Shown: piece after piece, positions 26,560 through 34,751 of the stretch
How positions within the stretch are numbered: position 1 is the first letter of the stretch
How the letters are laid out: each line of letters begins with the position of its first letter
Origin: Chitinophaga filiformis
GTDB lineage: Bacteria > Bacteroidota > Bacteroidia > Chitinophagales > Chitinophagaceae
NCBI RefSeq assembly: GCF_021646545.1
Contig: NZ_JAKIRP010000010.1
Coordinates: 1 to 64,000, forward strand
Direction of reading: 5' to 3'
Length of the DNA: 64,000 bases
Translations under genes and position numbers: made by a program
Notes under the pieces: generated by a model
What the model saw: the letters and a program-made list of their open reading frames with translations, nothing else
Told to the model about the DNA's origin: nothing
The model's database searches: none

Positions 26560-26979
26560 TTATGGGTTTATGAAAATTTTCAATTCACATTGCGCCATTA
26601 CTTTTCCGTTCAGGGTCACTTTGGCCGCTACCATGGTAGCGTTAAACACCTGACTCTGTATCTCTGTAGTAGTCTCGATAAAGGAGCCGGCGGGAGGGAA
26701 TTCAAACACTTCAAAGTCTTTCACGGCGCCAATGAAGCCGATAGGAACAGGCGTATTTTCCTGCTGGGCCACATACCCTACGCGGGCGGCTGCAGTCTGT
26801 GCCATGTTCTCCAGCAGTCCGGGTGATTTCAGCACGCCATCTTCCACAAAAAGATTATCGGCTGCGATCTGCAGGCCGGTGCGGGTGATGTTGTCTTTTA
26901 CTTCCAATATGCCGCTGATCATTACTATCGGTGTACGTTGCGGTATATATGCTGTAACGTTGTCGGTGTGGATGAACAT
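26560..26979 (-). CDS. Hotdog dehydratase subunit with Glu but no catalytic His (ApeP-like)
   Basis: 139 residues. It aligns with FabZ/ApeP-type hotdog proteins: the N-terminal YIPQRTPIVMISGI and the central helix PGLLENMAQTAAARVGY keep the Glu (Glu57) in the position of FabZ EALAQ. The HFPG motif that normally brings the His is absent (NLFVEDGVLKSPG instead). It is thus the mirror image of the subunit at 16326-16691, which has the His but not the Glu. A heterodimeric dehydratase for the conjugated polyene is the best reading. It lies 9 bp after the acyltransferase gene. Confidence 0.78.
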   Translation of the reverse strand: MFIHTDNVTAYIPQRTPIVMISGILEVKDNITRTGLQIAADNLFVEDGVLKSPGLLENMAQTAAARVGYVAQQENTPVPIGFIGAVKDFEVFEFPPAGSFIETTTEIQSQVFNATMVAAKVTLNGKVMAQCELKIFINP

Positions 26980-26988
26980 AAAATCTGC

Positions 26989-27879
26989 TTATTTATCTTC
27001 CGGTATTTCCCAAAAATCGTAATAGTTAAACCATTGTTCAGGATATTTCTTCACCATGACTTCCAGTTCCTGAACAAAATCCTGAACGGCAGTTTCTACG
27101 CCCTGCCTGCGGCGGCCATGATATTCTCTTGGCGGAGTTGCATATAAGTGGTAATGACTGCTGGTTTCCTTAAAAGCAAATACAAGCGATACCGGCACCC
27201 TGAATGTAGCTGCCAGCAGGAAAGGTCCTGCCGGAAAGCGGGCATCCGCTCCCAGAAAAGGTGCGGCTACCGTTTTATTACCCTTCAGAAACCTGTCTGC
27301 ATGCATACACACCAGTTCCTGGTTGCTCAGCGCTTCATTAATAGCGTAAATGTGCGATAAATCATCCTTAATAACAATAATATTCACATTACGTTCGCCC
27401 GTCACGGATGACAAATACTTTTTGATACGCTCATGCTCGCCATCAAACATGACAATGTTAATGCGCGTTTCCAGGCGCTGGAACAGGTGCCCGGCCACTT
27501 CCCAGTTACCCAGGTGGGCACTGAGCATGATGCCTCCCTTGCCGGCGGCAGTAATTTCCCGGAGGTAATGTTCTCCCTCAAATTCGAAGGTGAACCTGTT
27601 CCTGATGCCGGACATTACAACGACCTTGTCGATCAGCACCTGACCGAATACATAATAGTTCCGGTATACGCTGACCAATGACCGCCACCAGCCATATCCT
27701 ACCCTGGTATGAAAATATTGAAAAATGGGGCGTGAAGAGCTGTAGGAAAACAGAAAATAATATGCGGCTACAAACCTTAGTAATACATAAGCAGGCAGTA
27801 CGCCCCCATAACGCAATGTCCCGATAAAAATACTGTACCCCAGCTTATTTCCCTTGGATTTCCCCTCCCAGGAAGGCAT
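26989..27879 (-). CDS. LpxL/HtrB-like lysophospholipid acyltransferase
   Basis: 296 residues. The acyltransferase HX4E box is SAHLGNWE (His122, Glu127), as in lipid A late acyltransferases. A second basic block, MHADRFLKGN, and a FLGADARFPAGPFLLA segment are also typical. It likely transfers an acyl group, possibly the polyene acid, from ACP to a lipid acceptor. One base is shared with the upstream ACP gene, which fits an ACP-dependent enzyme. The N-terminal hydrophobic stretch (about 30-46) suggests inner-membrane attachment. Confidence 0.82.
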   Translation of the reverse strand: MPSWEGKSKGNKLGYSIFIGTLRYGGVLPAYVLLRFVAAYYFLFSYSSSRPIFQYFHTRVGYGWWRSLVSVYRNYYVFGQVLIDKVVVMSGIRNRFTFEFEGEHYLREITAAGKGGIMLSAHLGNWEVAGHLFQRLETRINIVMFDGEHERIKKYLSSVTGERNVNIIVIKDDLSHIYAINEALSNQELVCMHADRFLKGNKTVAAPFLGADARFPAGPFLLAATFRVPVSLVFAFKETSSHYHLYATPPREYHGRRRQGVETAVQDFVQELEVMVKKYPEQWFNYYDFWEIPEDK

Positions 27880-28136
27880 TATACCAGTTCTTTTTGTTTG
27901 ATACGATCAGCCACGTAGTCGTAAAAATCCTGGAAAGTGGCTATTCTCTGAAAATCTTCCGGATTTACCTTAAATCCGAAGTTGTTTTCAATTACAACTA
28001 CCAGGTCAATGTAGTCAAGGCTATCCAGATCAAGGGTAGACTTCAGGTTGGCATCAGGCGTTATCTTGTTTCCATCCGCTTCAAATTCCTCTACCAGGAA
28101 TGCATTTGTGATTTGTATGATTTCTTGTTTGTCCAT
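27879..28136 (-). CDS. Acyl carrier protein (second of two)
   Basis: 85 residues with Ser39 in LDLDSLDYIDL as the phosphopantetheine site. It differs clearly from the first ACP, so the two may serve different steps (starter loading and extension, or a separate acyl moiety). It begins the second block of the cluster after a 234-bp gap and overlaps the acyltransferase start by one base. Confidence 0.88.
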   Translation of the reverse strand: MDKQEIIQITNAFLVEEFEADGNKITPDANLKSTLDLDSLDYIDLVVVIENNFGFKVNPEDFQRIATFQDFYDYVADRIKQKELV

Positions 28137-28297
28137 ATCAGTGTAACTCTAGGATATAGGTTGATCTATATTCGTGATTATTCAGAATTAAAAAGTTCGC
28201 TTAGATTGGCTGTTAATCCGGGCCTATGTTCCTTATAATTTTACTTCTAATGATAGTTTAGCTGATCAACCTTTCTTGCATTCGTTTTTTAGTCCCT

Positions 28298-28305
28298 CAA
28301 AGGTA
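28298..28305 (-). promoter_or_regulatory. Possible -7 element ahead of the second ACP gene
   Basis: The 234-bp gap 28137-28370 holds one exact TAnnTTTG match on the minus strand (TACCTTTG). No TTTG or TTG lies at the right distance upstream, and the leader would be about 150 nt. I see no gene or hairpin terminator in this gap. Confidence 0.3.
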
Positions 28306-28370
28306 TAAATATCCGGGCAGATATTACATATCGCCTCTTTTGTGGTGTTAAAGTGTTGACAGTTAACTAT

Positions 28371-29594
28371 TTACTTCGTCCATTTCCTGACTATCAGGGA
28401 AGAATTAGTTCCCCCAAAGCCAAAAGAATTAGACAAAAATATATTAAAATCTTTATTAATGGTGGTATTGTTGATATTTAATCTGGCTGCTGCTCCATCG
28501 GGGTTCTCCAGGTTAATATTCGGTGCAATAAAACCATTCTGCATCATCAGCATGGAATAAACGATTTCACTCGCTCCCGCCATCCAGCATTCATGTCCTG
28601 TCATCGATTTGGTAGAGCTGACATACGGTCTTGATCCACCGAACACCTGGTCGATCGCTGCTGCTTCACTTGCATCTCCTGCCGGCGTACTGGTAGCGTG
28701 TGCATTGATATATTCAATGTCTTTTGCCTGCAGCCCTGCATCCTGTAAAGCGATCTGCAGTGAACGCACGGGTCCGTCTATTGTGGGGTTGGAGATATGC
28801 GCTCCGTTGGAAGAGAATCCATAACCAATTACCTCAGCAAGGATATTTGCTCCCCTGCGCTGGGCCGATTCCAGGCTTTCCAGGATCACGGTAGCCGCGC
28901 CGCCACTGGGCACCAGGCCATCACGGTCACGATCGAACGGACGGCTGGCTTTTTCAGGCTCATTCTCTCTTACAGAGAACGCTGCAATGGCATCGAAGTT
29001 ACCCATAGAGTAAATGTTGATCTCCTGGGCGCCACCACAAACCACACAATCCTGCATACCGTTGCGGATAAACATATAGCCCAGACCGATAGCGTGGGAG
29101 CCGCTTGCACAGGCCGCACTCACGCTGAAGTTAATCCCTCTCAGCTTAAAGATGGTGGCAAGGTTCATGTTCACGGTAGAGTTCATGGTCTGGAACACAG
29201 AGCCGGAACCTACCAGCATGGTATCCTTCTTCTCCCGCATAATATCGGTAGCTTCTATCACAGGCTTGGAGGAGCTGTCGTTACCGAACAGCAATCCTAC
29301 TTCCGTATTTTCTATATAATCCGGATCTATTTTGGCCTGCTCCAGCGCTTCACGGGTACTCATAAAAGCGAATTCCGCCTGCTCCGGCATCATCATGCGG
29401 GCACGGCGGTCAAGCACTCCTTTCAGGTCGGGACGGTCTACATAACCGGTTAAACCCGAACGGTATCCGAAAGCCTTCCTGGCAGGGTCCAGAATAATAC
29501 CGGATTTCCCTTTATATAAAGAATCACGTACCTCCTCCAGGTTCTTACCTATACAGGAATAAACGCCCAATCCTGTGATCACCACTCTGTTCAT
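28371..29594 (-). CDS. Beta-ketoacyl-ACP synthase (third Cys-bearing KS)
   Basis: 407 residues from ATG 29594 (MNRVVITGLGVYSCIG); a TTG three codons earlier is less likely. The active Cys162 is in VSAACASGSHAIG. The histidines are in NAHATSTPAGD and KSMTGHECWMAG. The second is unusual in having ECWMAG where most KS have a TLGAAG-like stretch, which points to a distinct KS class. It likely performs the first condensation or early extension. It sits directly after the tyrosine ammonia-lyase and FabG genes. Confidence 0.86.
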   Translation of the reverse strand: MNRVVITGLGVYSCIGKNLEEVRDSLYKGKSGIILDPARKAFGYRSGLTGYVDRPDLKGVLDRRARMMMPEQAEFAFMSTREALEQAKIDPDYIENTEVGLLFGNDSSSKPVIEATDIMREKKDTMLVGSGSVFQTMNSTVNMNLATIFKLRGINFSVSAACASGSHAIGLGYMFIRNGMQDCVVCGGAQEINIYSMGNFDAIAAFSVRENEPEKASRPFDRDRDGLVPSGGAATVILESLESAQRRGANILAEVIGYGFSSNGAHISNPTIDGPVRSLQIALQDAGLQAKDIEYINAHATSTPAGDASEAAAIDQVFGGSRPYVSSTKSMTGHECWMAGASEIVYSMLMMQNGFIAPNINLENPDGAAARLNINNTTINKDFNIFLSNSFGFGGTNSSLIVRKWTK

Positions 29595-29668
29595 ATAAAT
29601 CAATTTGGACCAGGAACATAAGATCAGACATCAGCTTCCTGATACCTTCCTTCACCTCCTGGTTATAA

Positions 29669-30397
29669 TCATGTGTATAGTCCTCCGTTAATAGATAACA
29701 CCTCTCCTGTAATGTAGGAGGATGCTGAAGAAGCAAAAAATGCAACAGCTTCCGCTACTTCTTCCGGCGTACCAAAACGGTTCATAGGTACCTGTGCAGC
29801 CAGTTCTTTCTCGTTCAGCTCAGCCGTCATATCGGTTTTGATAAAACCCGGGGCTACAGCGTTCACTGTTACGCCGCGTTTAGCTACTTCCTGGGCCAGC
29901 GCTTTGGTGGCACCTATCACCCCTGCTTTGGCTGCAGAGTAATTTGTCTGACCGGGCAGACCTTTAATACCCGACAGGGATACAATGTTGATGATGCGTC
30001 CGTAACGTTTCATCAGCATATTGTTCAGCACCTGTTTTGTGACGTTAAAGAAGCCATCCAGACTAATGTTCAGCACATTCCTCCACTGGTCGCTGTTCAT
30101 CCAGAAAAGCAGGTTATCTTCACGGATACCGGCATTATTCACCAATACCTGGATCTGTTTCTCTTTGTTGTTCTCTACCCAGCCGCCTAACACAGCCTGT
30201 ACCTCCTCATTATTACCGACATTGAACTGCAGCAATTCTCCATCGCTCCCTTTGGCTCTTACCGCTTCCAGCGTTTCAATGGCCGCAGCTTCATTGCCCT
30301 TATAATTGATAATTACATGGTACCCCAACTCGGCCATCTTCACACATATCGCCCGTCCTATACCCCTGGAGCCACCCGTTATTAAAGCACATTTCAT
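29669..30397 (-). CDS. 3-oxoacyl-ACP reductase (FabG-type SDR)
   Basis: 242 residues. The NAD(P)-binding motif TGGSRGIGRA (8-17), NNAG (about 87-90) and the catalytic Ser140, Tyr153 and Lys157 (YSAAKAG) are all present. It reduces the beta-keto group after each condensation before dehydration. It is located 20 bp after the ammonia-lyase gene; its C-terminus SSYITGEVLSINGGLYT is standard for FabG. Confidence 0.9.
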   Translation of the reverse strand: MKCALITGGSRGIGRAICVKMAELGYHVIINYKGNEAAAIETLEAVRAKGSDGELLQFNVGNNEEVQAVLGGWVENNKEKQIQVLVNNAGIREDNLLFWMNSDQWRNVLNISLDGFFNVTKQVLNNMLMKRYGRIINIVSLSGIKGLPGQTNYSAAKAGVIGATKALAQEVAKRGVTVNAVAPGFIKTDMTAELNEKELAAQVPMNRFGTPEEVAEAVAFFASSASSYITGEVLSINGGLYT

Positions 30398-30417
30398 CCG
30401 ATAATTGTTTTAGTAGG

Positions 30418-31956
30418 TTACCATGCTATTTCAGGATCATGCTGTAACAGGTATTCCTTGATCTTTTTAGCGTCTTTATACTTAGGACTGTCCTCAATAA
30501 ATTTAGGAAAAATTGCCCTTACTTCACTGTATATGCGATGTGAGAAGGATGACAGTTTCGCATGACAGTTGAGGTAGTCAACCGCCTGCAACATCGTCAT
30601 TACCTGTATGGCCAGTACCTCGTACGCATTCTCAATAACACGGTTGGTCATCAACGCTGCATTACATCCCATGCTCACAATATCCTGATTGTCGTTATTG
30701 TTGGGAATGCTATGCACATACATCGGGAAGGATAGTGTCTGGTTCTCAGCCACAGTTGATGTAGCGGTAAACTGAATACCCTGCATACCGAAGTTCAGTC
30801 CCAGTTTGCCGAGGTTCATGAATGGCGGGAACTTGTGGTTCAGCTTTTCGTTCATCAGGTAGTTCAACTGTCTTTCAGACAGCATGGACAGCTTGGTGAT
30901 CGCGATCTTTACCTTGTCCATTTCCAGGGAGATATAGTCGCCATGGAAGTTACCACCATGGAATACATTCTCCTGGTGATGGTCTACCACGGGGTTGTCA
31001 CTTACAGAGTTCAGTTCCTGCACAACGATCTTTTCAGCTGCTACCAGCGTATCGTAGATAGGGCCTAACACCTGTGGTACACAGCGCAGGGAATAATATT
31101 CCTGCACTTTATCTTTAAAGATCTCTTCTTCCAGTTCTTTATAGAAATGGTCAGGACGGTGCCTGATCATCTTACTATCTTTCAGGATGTTGCGCATAGC
31201 GGCCGCCACCTTATTCTGTCCTTCGTGAAGCTTTACAGCATTCAGTTCTTTGGAAAGATGGTCATCAAACGCTTCTACAACTTCATTGATCATGGCCGAG
31301 AGGATGCAGCTCCAACCCAACAGTTTCTTGGCTTCGATGATATTCACCAGGCCAACACCGGTCATAGCGGAAGTACCGTTAATAACAGCCAGACCTTCAC
31401 GGATGTGCACACCCATTGGCTTGATACCTAACTGGGCAAATACTTCGGCTGTTGGACGCAGTACGTCCTCATATACCACTTCACCCTCACCTATCAGTAT
31501 CAGTGCCAGATGGGCCAGCTGTACCAGGTCGCCGCTGGCGCCTACGCCACCGTGCTCGTATATACAAGGATAAACGTTCTTATTGATCAGATCGCGGAGC
31601 AGGATCACCACTTCCGGGTGTACACCGGAATGCGCCTGCATGAAGCTGCTGAGGCGCGCTATCATGAGGCCTTTTGTTAACAGCGGCGGCATGTATTTGC
31701 CAGCTCCTGAACTATGGCTGCGGATAAGATTGTACTGTAACTGATGTGTATCGCTCTCACTGATGCGATATTGTGCCATGGGGCCGAAGCCGGTATTGAT
31801 GCCATAAATCAGCTTCTTGGAGGCAAATTTCTTTAAAAACTCAAAGTTGTGCGTTACTTGCTGTAAAGCGGCTTCATCCAGGCTCAACTCTTCCCCGTTA
31901 AACAACACGCGGTACACTTCGTCCAGTGAAAGCACCTTACTCCCTAAAACAACCAT
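30418..31956 (-). CDS. Tyrosine ammonia-lyase, first enzyme of the pigment cluster
   Basis: 512 residues of the histidine/phenylalanine/tyrosine ammonia-lyase family. The MIO cofactor triad Ala140-Ser141-Gly142 lies in GGVGASGDLVQLAHL. The catalytic Tyr51 is in YGINTGFGPMAQYR. The active-site segment QLQYNLIRSHSSGAG, GGNFHGDYISLEMDK and SIPNNNDNQDIVSMG closely follow the characterised Flavobacterium johnsoniae tyrosine ammonia-lyase. It deaminates L-tyrosine to 4-coumarate, the starter of flexirubin. It is the promoter-proximal gene of the cluster, so it likely sets the flow into the pathway. Confidence 0.9.
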   Translation of the reverse strand: MVVLGSKVLSLDEVYRVLFNGEELSLDEAALQQVTHNFEFLKKFASKKLIYGINTGFGPMAQYRISESDTHQLQYNLIRSHSSGAGKYMPPLLTKGLMIARLSSFMQAHSGVHPEVVILLRDLINKNVYPCIYEHGGVGASGDLVQLAHLALILIGEGEVVYEDVLRPTAEVFAQLGIKPMGVHIREGLAVINGTSAMTGVGLVNIIEAKKLLGWSCILSAMINEVVEAFDDHLSKELNAVKLHEGQNKVAAAMRNILKDSKMIRHRPDHFYKELEEEIFKDKVQEYYSLRCVPQVLGPIYDTLVAAEKIVVQELNSVSDNPVVDHHQENVFHGGNFHGDYISLEMDKVKIAITKLSMLSERQLNYLMNEKLNHKFPPFMNLGKLGLNFGMQGIQFTATSTVAENQTLSFPMYVHSIPNNNDNQDIVSMGCNAALMTNRVIENAYEVLAIQVMTMLQAVDYLNCHAKLSSFSHRIYSEVRAIFPKFIEDSPKYKDAKKIKEYLLQHDPEIAW

Positions 31957-31995
31957 TATTTTAAATTAAATTATTTGATTATGTAAAAAAGTGCT

Positions 31996-32028
31996 CAAAA
32001 TTAGCAAAAAACAATTACGAATCACAAA
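31996..32028 (-). promoter_or_regulatory. Promoter of the flexirubin cluster
   Basis: On the minus strand TTTG (32025-32028) is followed after 21 bases by TAATTTTG (31996-32003), an exact TAnnTTTG match. The ammonia-lyase ATG is at 31956, giving a leader of roughly 35 nt. Confidence 0.65.
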
Positions 32029-32090
32029 TGGAGACCTACGTAATTTATCGGTATGATAATCATACGCATCTGCCATTTACAATTCGTAAT
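32014..32090. repeat. Imperfect inverted repeat flanking a short palindrome upstream of the ammonia-lyase
   Basis: ATTACGAATCACAAATGG (32014-32031) pairs with CCATTTACAATTCGTAAT (32073-32090) at 15 of 18 positions. The region between them contains the palindrome GTATGAT-A-ATCATAC (32051-32065). The left arm overlaps the -33 element of the cluster promoter. It could be an operator or just an intergenic repeat. Confidence 0.5.
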
Positions 32091-32116
32091 CAGACCAGTC
32101 CTTTACCCCATTCGGG

Positions 32117-33418
32117 TCAGCCTTCCTCTATCGCATCTTCCGGCGCTTCCACCAGTACTTTATCGATACGGTGGGCGTCCATATCTACAATTTCAAAGGT
32201 GAAACCCCGCCACTCAAATTTTTCTCCGATCTTCGGGATATGCTCCTGATGGTGCAGGATAAAGCCGGCCATAGTATCAAATTCCTGTTCAAATTCTGCC
32301 ATCCAGTCTTCCTTGTCAAATCTGGCGAGAAAGTCATAGAAAGGGATCTGCCCATCCACCAGGTAGGAACCATCATCCCGGCGCACTATTTCATAGTCGT
32401 CATCCTGACCGGTTTCCGGCATGTCTCCTACAATGGCTTCCAGTATATCATTCAGGGTGATCATTCCCAGGAAAGTACCATATTCATCTACTATAAACGC
32501 AGCATGACTCTGTGTTTCCTTGAACTTCTCCAGTACCTGGTAAGCAGAGTTATTCTCTGGTACGAACAGGGGCTTTTTCATAATGCGGGCCAGTTCATGA
32601 CCTGTGTCGGCCGCCGCAGTATAAAGGTCCTTGATGGTAATAATACCGAGAATATTGTCAATAACGTCATCGCATACCGGGTATACGGAGTGCGGACTAT
32701 CCATGATCTTGCTACGGATGACCGGTTTAGGGTCATTGATGTCCAGGTATACGATATCCGTGCGGTGTGTCATGAGGGAGGTGATGTTACGGTCTCCCAG
32801 GTGAAATACCCTTTCGATGATCTCCTGCTCGGTCTCCTCAATAGCGCCTGTAGTAGTGCCTTCGCTGATCAGCGCTTTGATCTCTTCTTCCGTGACATTG
32901 TTGTCGGTGTTGGGTTTCAGATTAAAGATATTCACCAACATGTTGGTAAATATGGTCAACAGCCAGATGAACGGATAGGTGATCATAGACACCCATTTCA
33001 TAGGCGCTGCTGTTTGCCGGGCAATGGCTTCCGGACGAAGGATGCCCAGGCGTTTGGGCACCAGCTCTCCCAGTACAAGCGTAAAGTAGGTGACCACTAC
33101 CACGATAATGGTAATGGCAATACCATCGCTATAGGAACTTAACTGTGGATAACCGGAAATATATTCAACCAGGCGTGGTTTCAGGCTGATTCCTGATAAT
33201 ATACCTATTAAAATGCTGATAAGTGTGATTCCGACCTGGACAGTGGAGAGAAACCTGTCCGGATTGCTGGCCAGTTTGAGCGCAGCTTTTGCCTTTTCAT
33301 CCCCTTTATTAGCCAGATATTCCAGCCTTGCTTTACGTGCATATTCCATGGCGACCTCTGACATTGAGAATAAGCCATTTAGCAAAATGAGGATGAGGAT
33401 AATGACGACGACTTCCAT
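32117..33418 (-). CDS. CNNM/CorC-type transporter (hemolysin family protein)
   Basis: 433 residues. Residues 1-190 form the CNNM/DUF21 domain with four hydrophobic helices (LILILLNGLFSMSEVAM at the start). Then come two CBS motifs (about 205-330, including MTHRTDIVYLD and GTFLGMITLNDILEAIVGD) and a C-terminal CorC/HlyC domain. The family is linked to magnesium or other divalent cation efflux, not to true hemolysis. It lies 24 bp downstream of the ZIP transporter gene start, suggesting a shared metal-homeostasis unit. Confidence 0.87.
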   Translation of the reverse strand: MEVVVIILILILLNGLFSMSEVAMEYARKARLEYLANKGDEKAKAALKLASNPDRFLSTVQVGITLISILIGILSGISLKPRLVEYISGYPQLSSYSDGIAITIIVVVVTYFTLVLGELVPKRLGILRPEAIARQTAAPMKWVSMITYPFIWLLTIFTNMLVNIFNLKPNTDNNVTEEEIKALISEGTTTGAIEETEQEIIERVFHLGDRNITSLMTHRTDIVYLDINDPKPVIRSKIMDSPHSVYPVCDDVIDNILGIITIKDLYTAAADTGHELARIMKKPLFVPENNSAYQVLEKFKETQSHAAFIVDEYGTFLGMITLNDILEAIVGDMPETGQDDDYEIVRRDDGSYLVDGQIPFYDFLARFDKEDWMAEFEQEFDTMAGFILHHQEHIPKIGEKFEWRGFTFEIVDMDAHRIDKVLVEAPEDAIEEG

Positions 33419-33442
33419 GTTTAAAAGGCTAAAAATAAAGAA

Positions 33443-34174
33443 TTATTCAAATATTAAGGTAAGAAATGCTAAAAGCAGCCCTGCCGCTATTGCAATTACT
33501 TTACGATAGCTCAATTCATGGTGTTTAGTGCCGCTTTCGTAAAAAATAGTGGTAGAAATGTGCAGAAATGCGCCTATCACTAGTGCCACGATGTAAGCTG
33601 TAATATTGGATATATACGCAGAATGTTGCCCCAGTACAGATGCCAGCAGCGCCGCAACAGGCGTAACGAGTGAAAAAATGATCAGGATACGCCAGAGTCT
33701 TCCTCCCTGTTGATGCGCGTGCATCATTACGGTGATCAGTGTAAACGCCTCCGGCAGCTTATGCGCAGCTACCCCTATGACCAGCGAGGCCAGGGCCGCC
33801 CGGTCCTCAAACTGAAAGCCCAGCGGAATACCTTCCATAAAGGCATGGATTGATAGTCCCAGCAGCAGGGGAAAAATGTGTACGTGGTGGTGACCATCTT
33901 TCGGAATGTGGGTATGCCCGTGTTCCGTTCCATGGGATAATGCCTGCAGGGCTACCTGCAGGAAAAAACCCAGTACGATATAGATACCGGCTTTATGTCC
34001 CAGTTCATGATACACTTCCGGCAACAGATGCATGATAGTGACCCCAAACAGACAGGCGCCGGTAAATGCCAGCATATAGATCGGAAAGTTGGGGGTTACC
34101 CTTCTTACCATCATGGGAATTAAACCGCCGCCAAACGTGGCCAGTAAAATAACTAAAAGAAAGATCCAGTTCAT
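33443..34174 (-). CDS. ZIP family metal transporter
   Basis: 243 residues with about eight hydrophobic helices. A histidine-rich cytosolic loop (HGTEHGHTHIPKDGHHHVH, near 121-139) and the intramembrane motifs HLLPEVYHELGHKAG and HKLPEAFTLITVMM are typical of ZIP proteins that import zinc or other divalent metals. Its start overlaps the stop of the PAP2 gene by 4 bp. I see no metal-box operator upstream. Confidence 0.85.
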   Translation of the reverse strand: MNWIFLLVILLATFGGGLIPMMVRRVTPNFPIYMLAFTGACLFGVTIMHLLPEVYHELGHKAGIYIVLGFFLQVALQALSHGTEHGHTHIPKDGHHHVHIFPLLLGLSIHAFMEGIPLGFQFEDRAALASLVIGVAAHKLPEAFTLITVMMHAHQQGGRLWRILIIFSLVTPVAALLASVLGQHSAYISNITAYIVALVIGAFLHISTTIFYESGTKHHELSYRKVIAIAAGLLLAFLTLIFE

Positions 34175-34749
34175 GTTGTTAATTCAGGTTCCAGTCTGAT
34201 ACGCCGCTGAAAGAAACCGGCACTTAAGGTACCGATCATGATACCCAGTACACCGCCTCCTATCACATCCAGCGGGTAATGGACGCCTACATATACCTGT
34301 GCATAACAGACTGCCAGCGCCCAGACAAAAAACAGAGAGGCATATAATTTTGAGATATGCCTGAAAGTGAGGAAACAAAAAGTGCTCAGTGCAAAATGAT
34401 TGGCTGCATGGGAAGAGGTAAAACTACCGCTGCCAGGACAATATACGACCAATACTCTTACAAAATGCTGCATCAGCGGGTCCCGGCATGGTCTTATTCT
34501 CCCCACAAGCTCTTTGATATGCAAGCTCGACTGATCAGCGAGACCAAAAGTGACCAGGAAAAAGACTATCCACCAGAACCCTTTCCAACCGTAGTTGATC
34601 GTTACAAACAACAGCAGAAAAAGGTACACCGGCGCCCATACATATGGCTCCCTTAACCAGGGTATGATAGCATCCAGCACGGAATTCCGCCACACGTTAT
34701 TAATATAGAAAAAGAGTTTGTAGTCCAGTCTAAGCAGTCTTTCCAGCAT
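34171..34749 (-). CDS. PAP2 family membrane phosphatase
   Basis: 192 residues, about five membrane helices. The three phosphatase motifs are visible: KELVGRIRPCRD, SGSFTSSHAANHFA and YVGVHYPLDVIGG, with the catalytic histidines in the second and third. It hydrolyses lipid phosphates such as undecaprenyl diphosphate or phosphatidate in the membrane. The gap to the upstream methyltransferase gene is 2 bp; the next gene overlaps by 4 bp. Confidence 0.87.
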   Translation of the reverse strand: MLERLLRLDYKLFFYINNVWRNSVLDAIIPWLREPYVWAPVYLFLLLFVTINYGWKGFWWIVFFLVTFGLADQSSLHIKELVGRIRPCRDPLMQHFVRVLVVYCPGSGSFTSSHAANHFALSTFCFLTFRHISKLYASLFFVWALAVCYAQVYVGVHYPLDVIGGGVLGIMIGTLSAGFFQRRIRLEPELTT

Positions 34750-34751
34750 GG

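Larger units (their letters stand above)
6356..31956 (-). other. Flexirubin/aryl-polyene type pigment biosynthetic gene cluster
   Basis: Unbroken minus-strand run with gaps mostly under 30 bp and many start/stop overlaps. It contains a tyrosine ammonia-lyase (starter 4-coumarate from tyrosine), a CoA/ACP-ligase-like enzyme, two ACPs, three Cys-bearing and two Cys-less ketosynthase-fold proteins, FabG, two hotdog dehydratase subunits, thioesterase, halogenase, methyltransferase, LolA, an MMPL exporter fusion and a phosphopantetheinyl transferase. This set is that of aryl-polyene/flexirubin clusters, and TAL initiation of flexirubin is established for Chitinophaga. I recognise no darA/darB (dialkylresorcinol) genes in the window. 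Confidence 0.88.

Noticed and set aside
28137-28370. tRNA or small RNA gene in the 234-bp gap of the pigment cluster
   Set aside because: No cloverleaf or strong hairpin seen; only a single -7-like match.
29545-29745. Minus-strand frame of 66 codons between FabG and a ketosynthase
   Set aside because: It overlaps the real FabG and KS reading frames at both ends and resembles no known protein.
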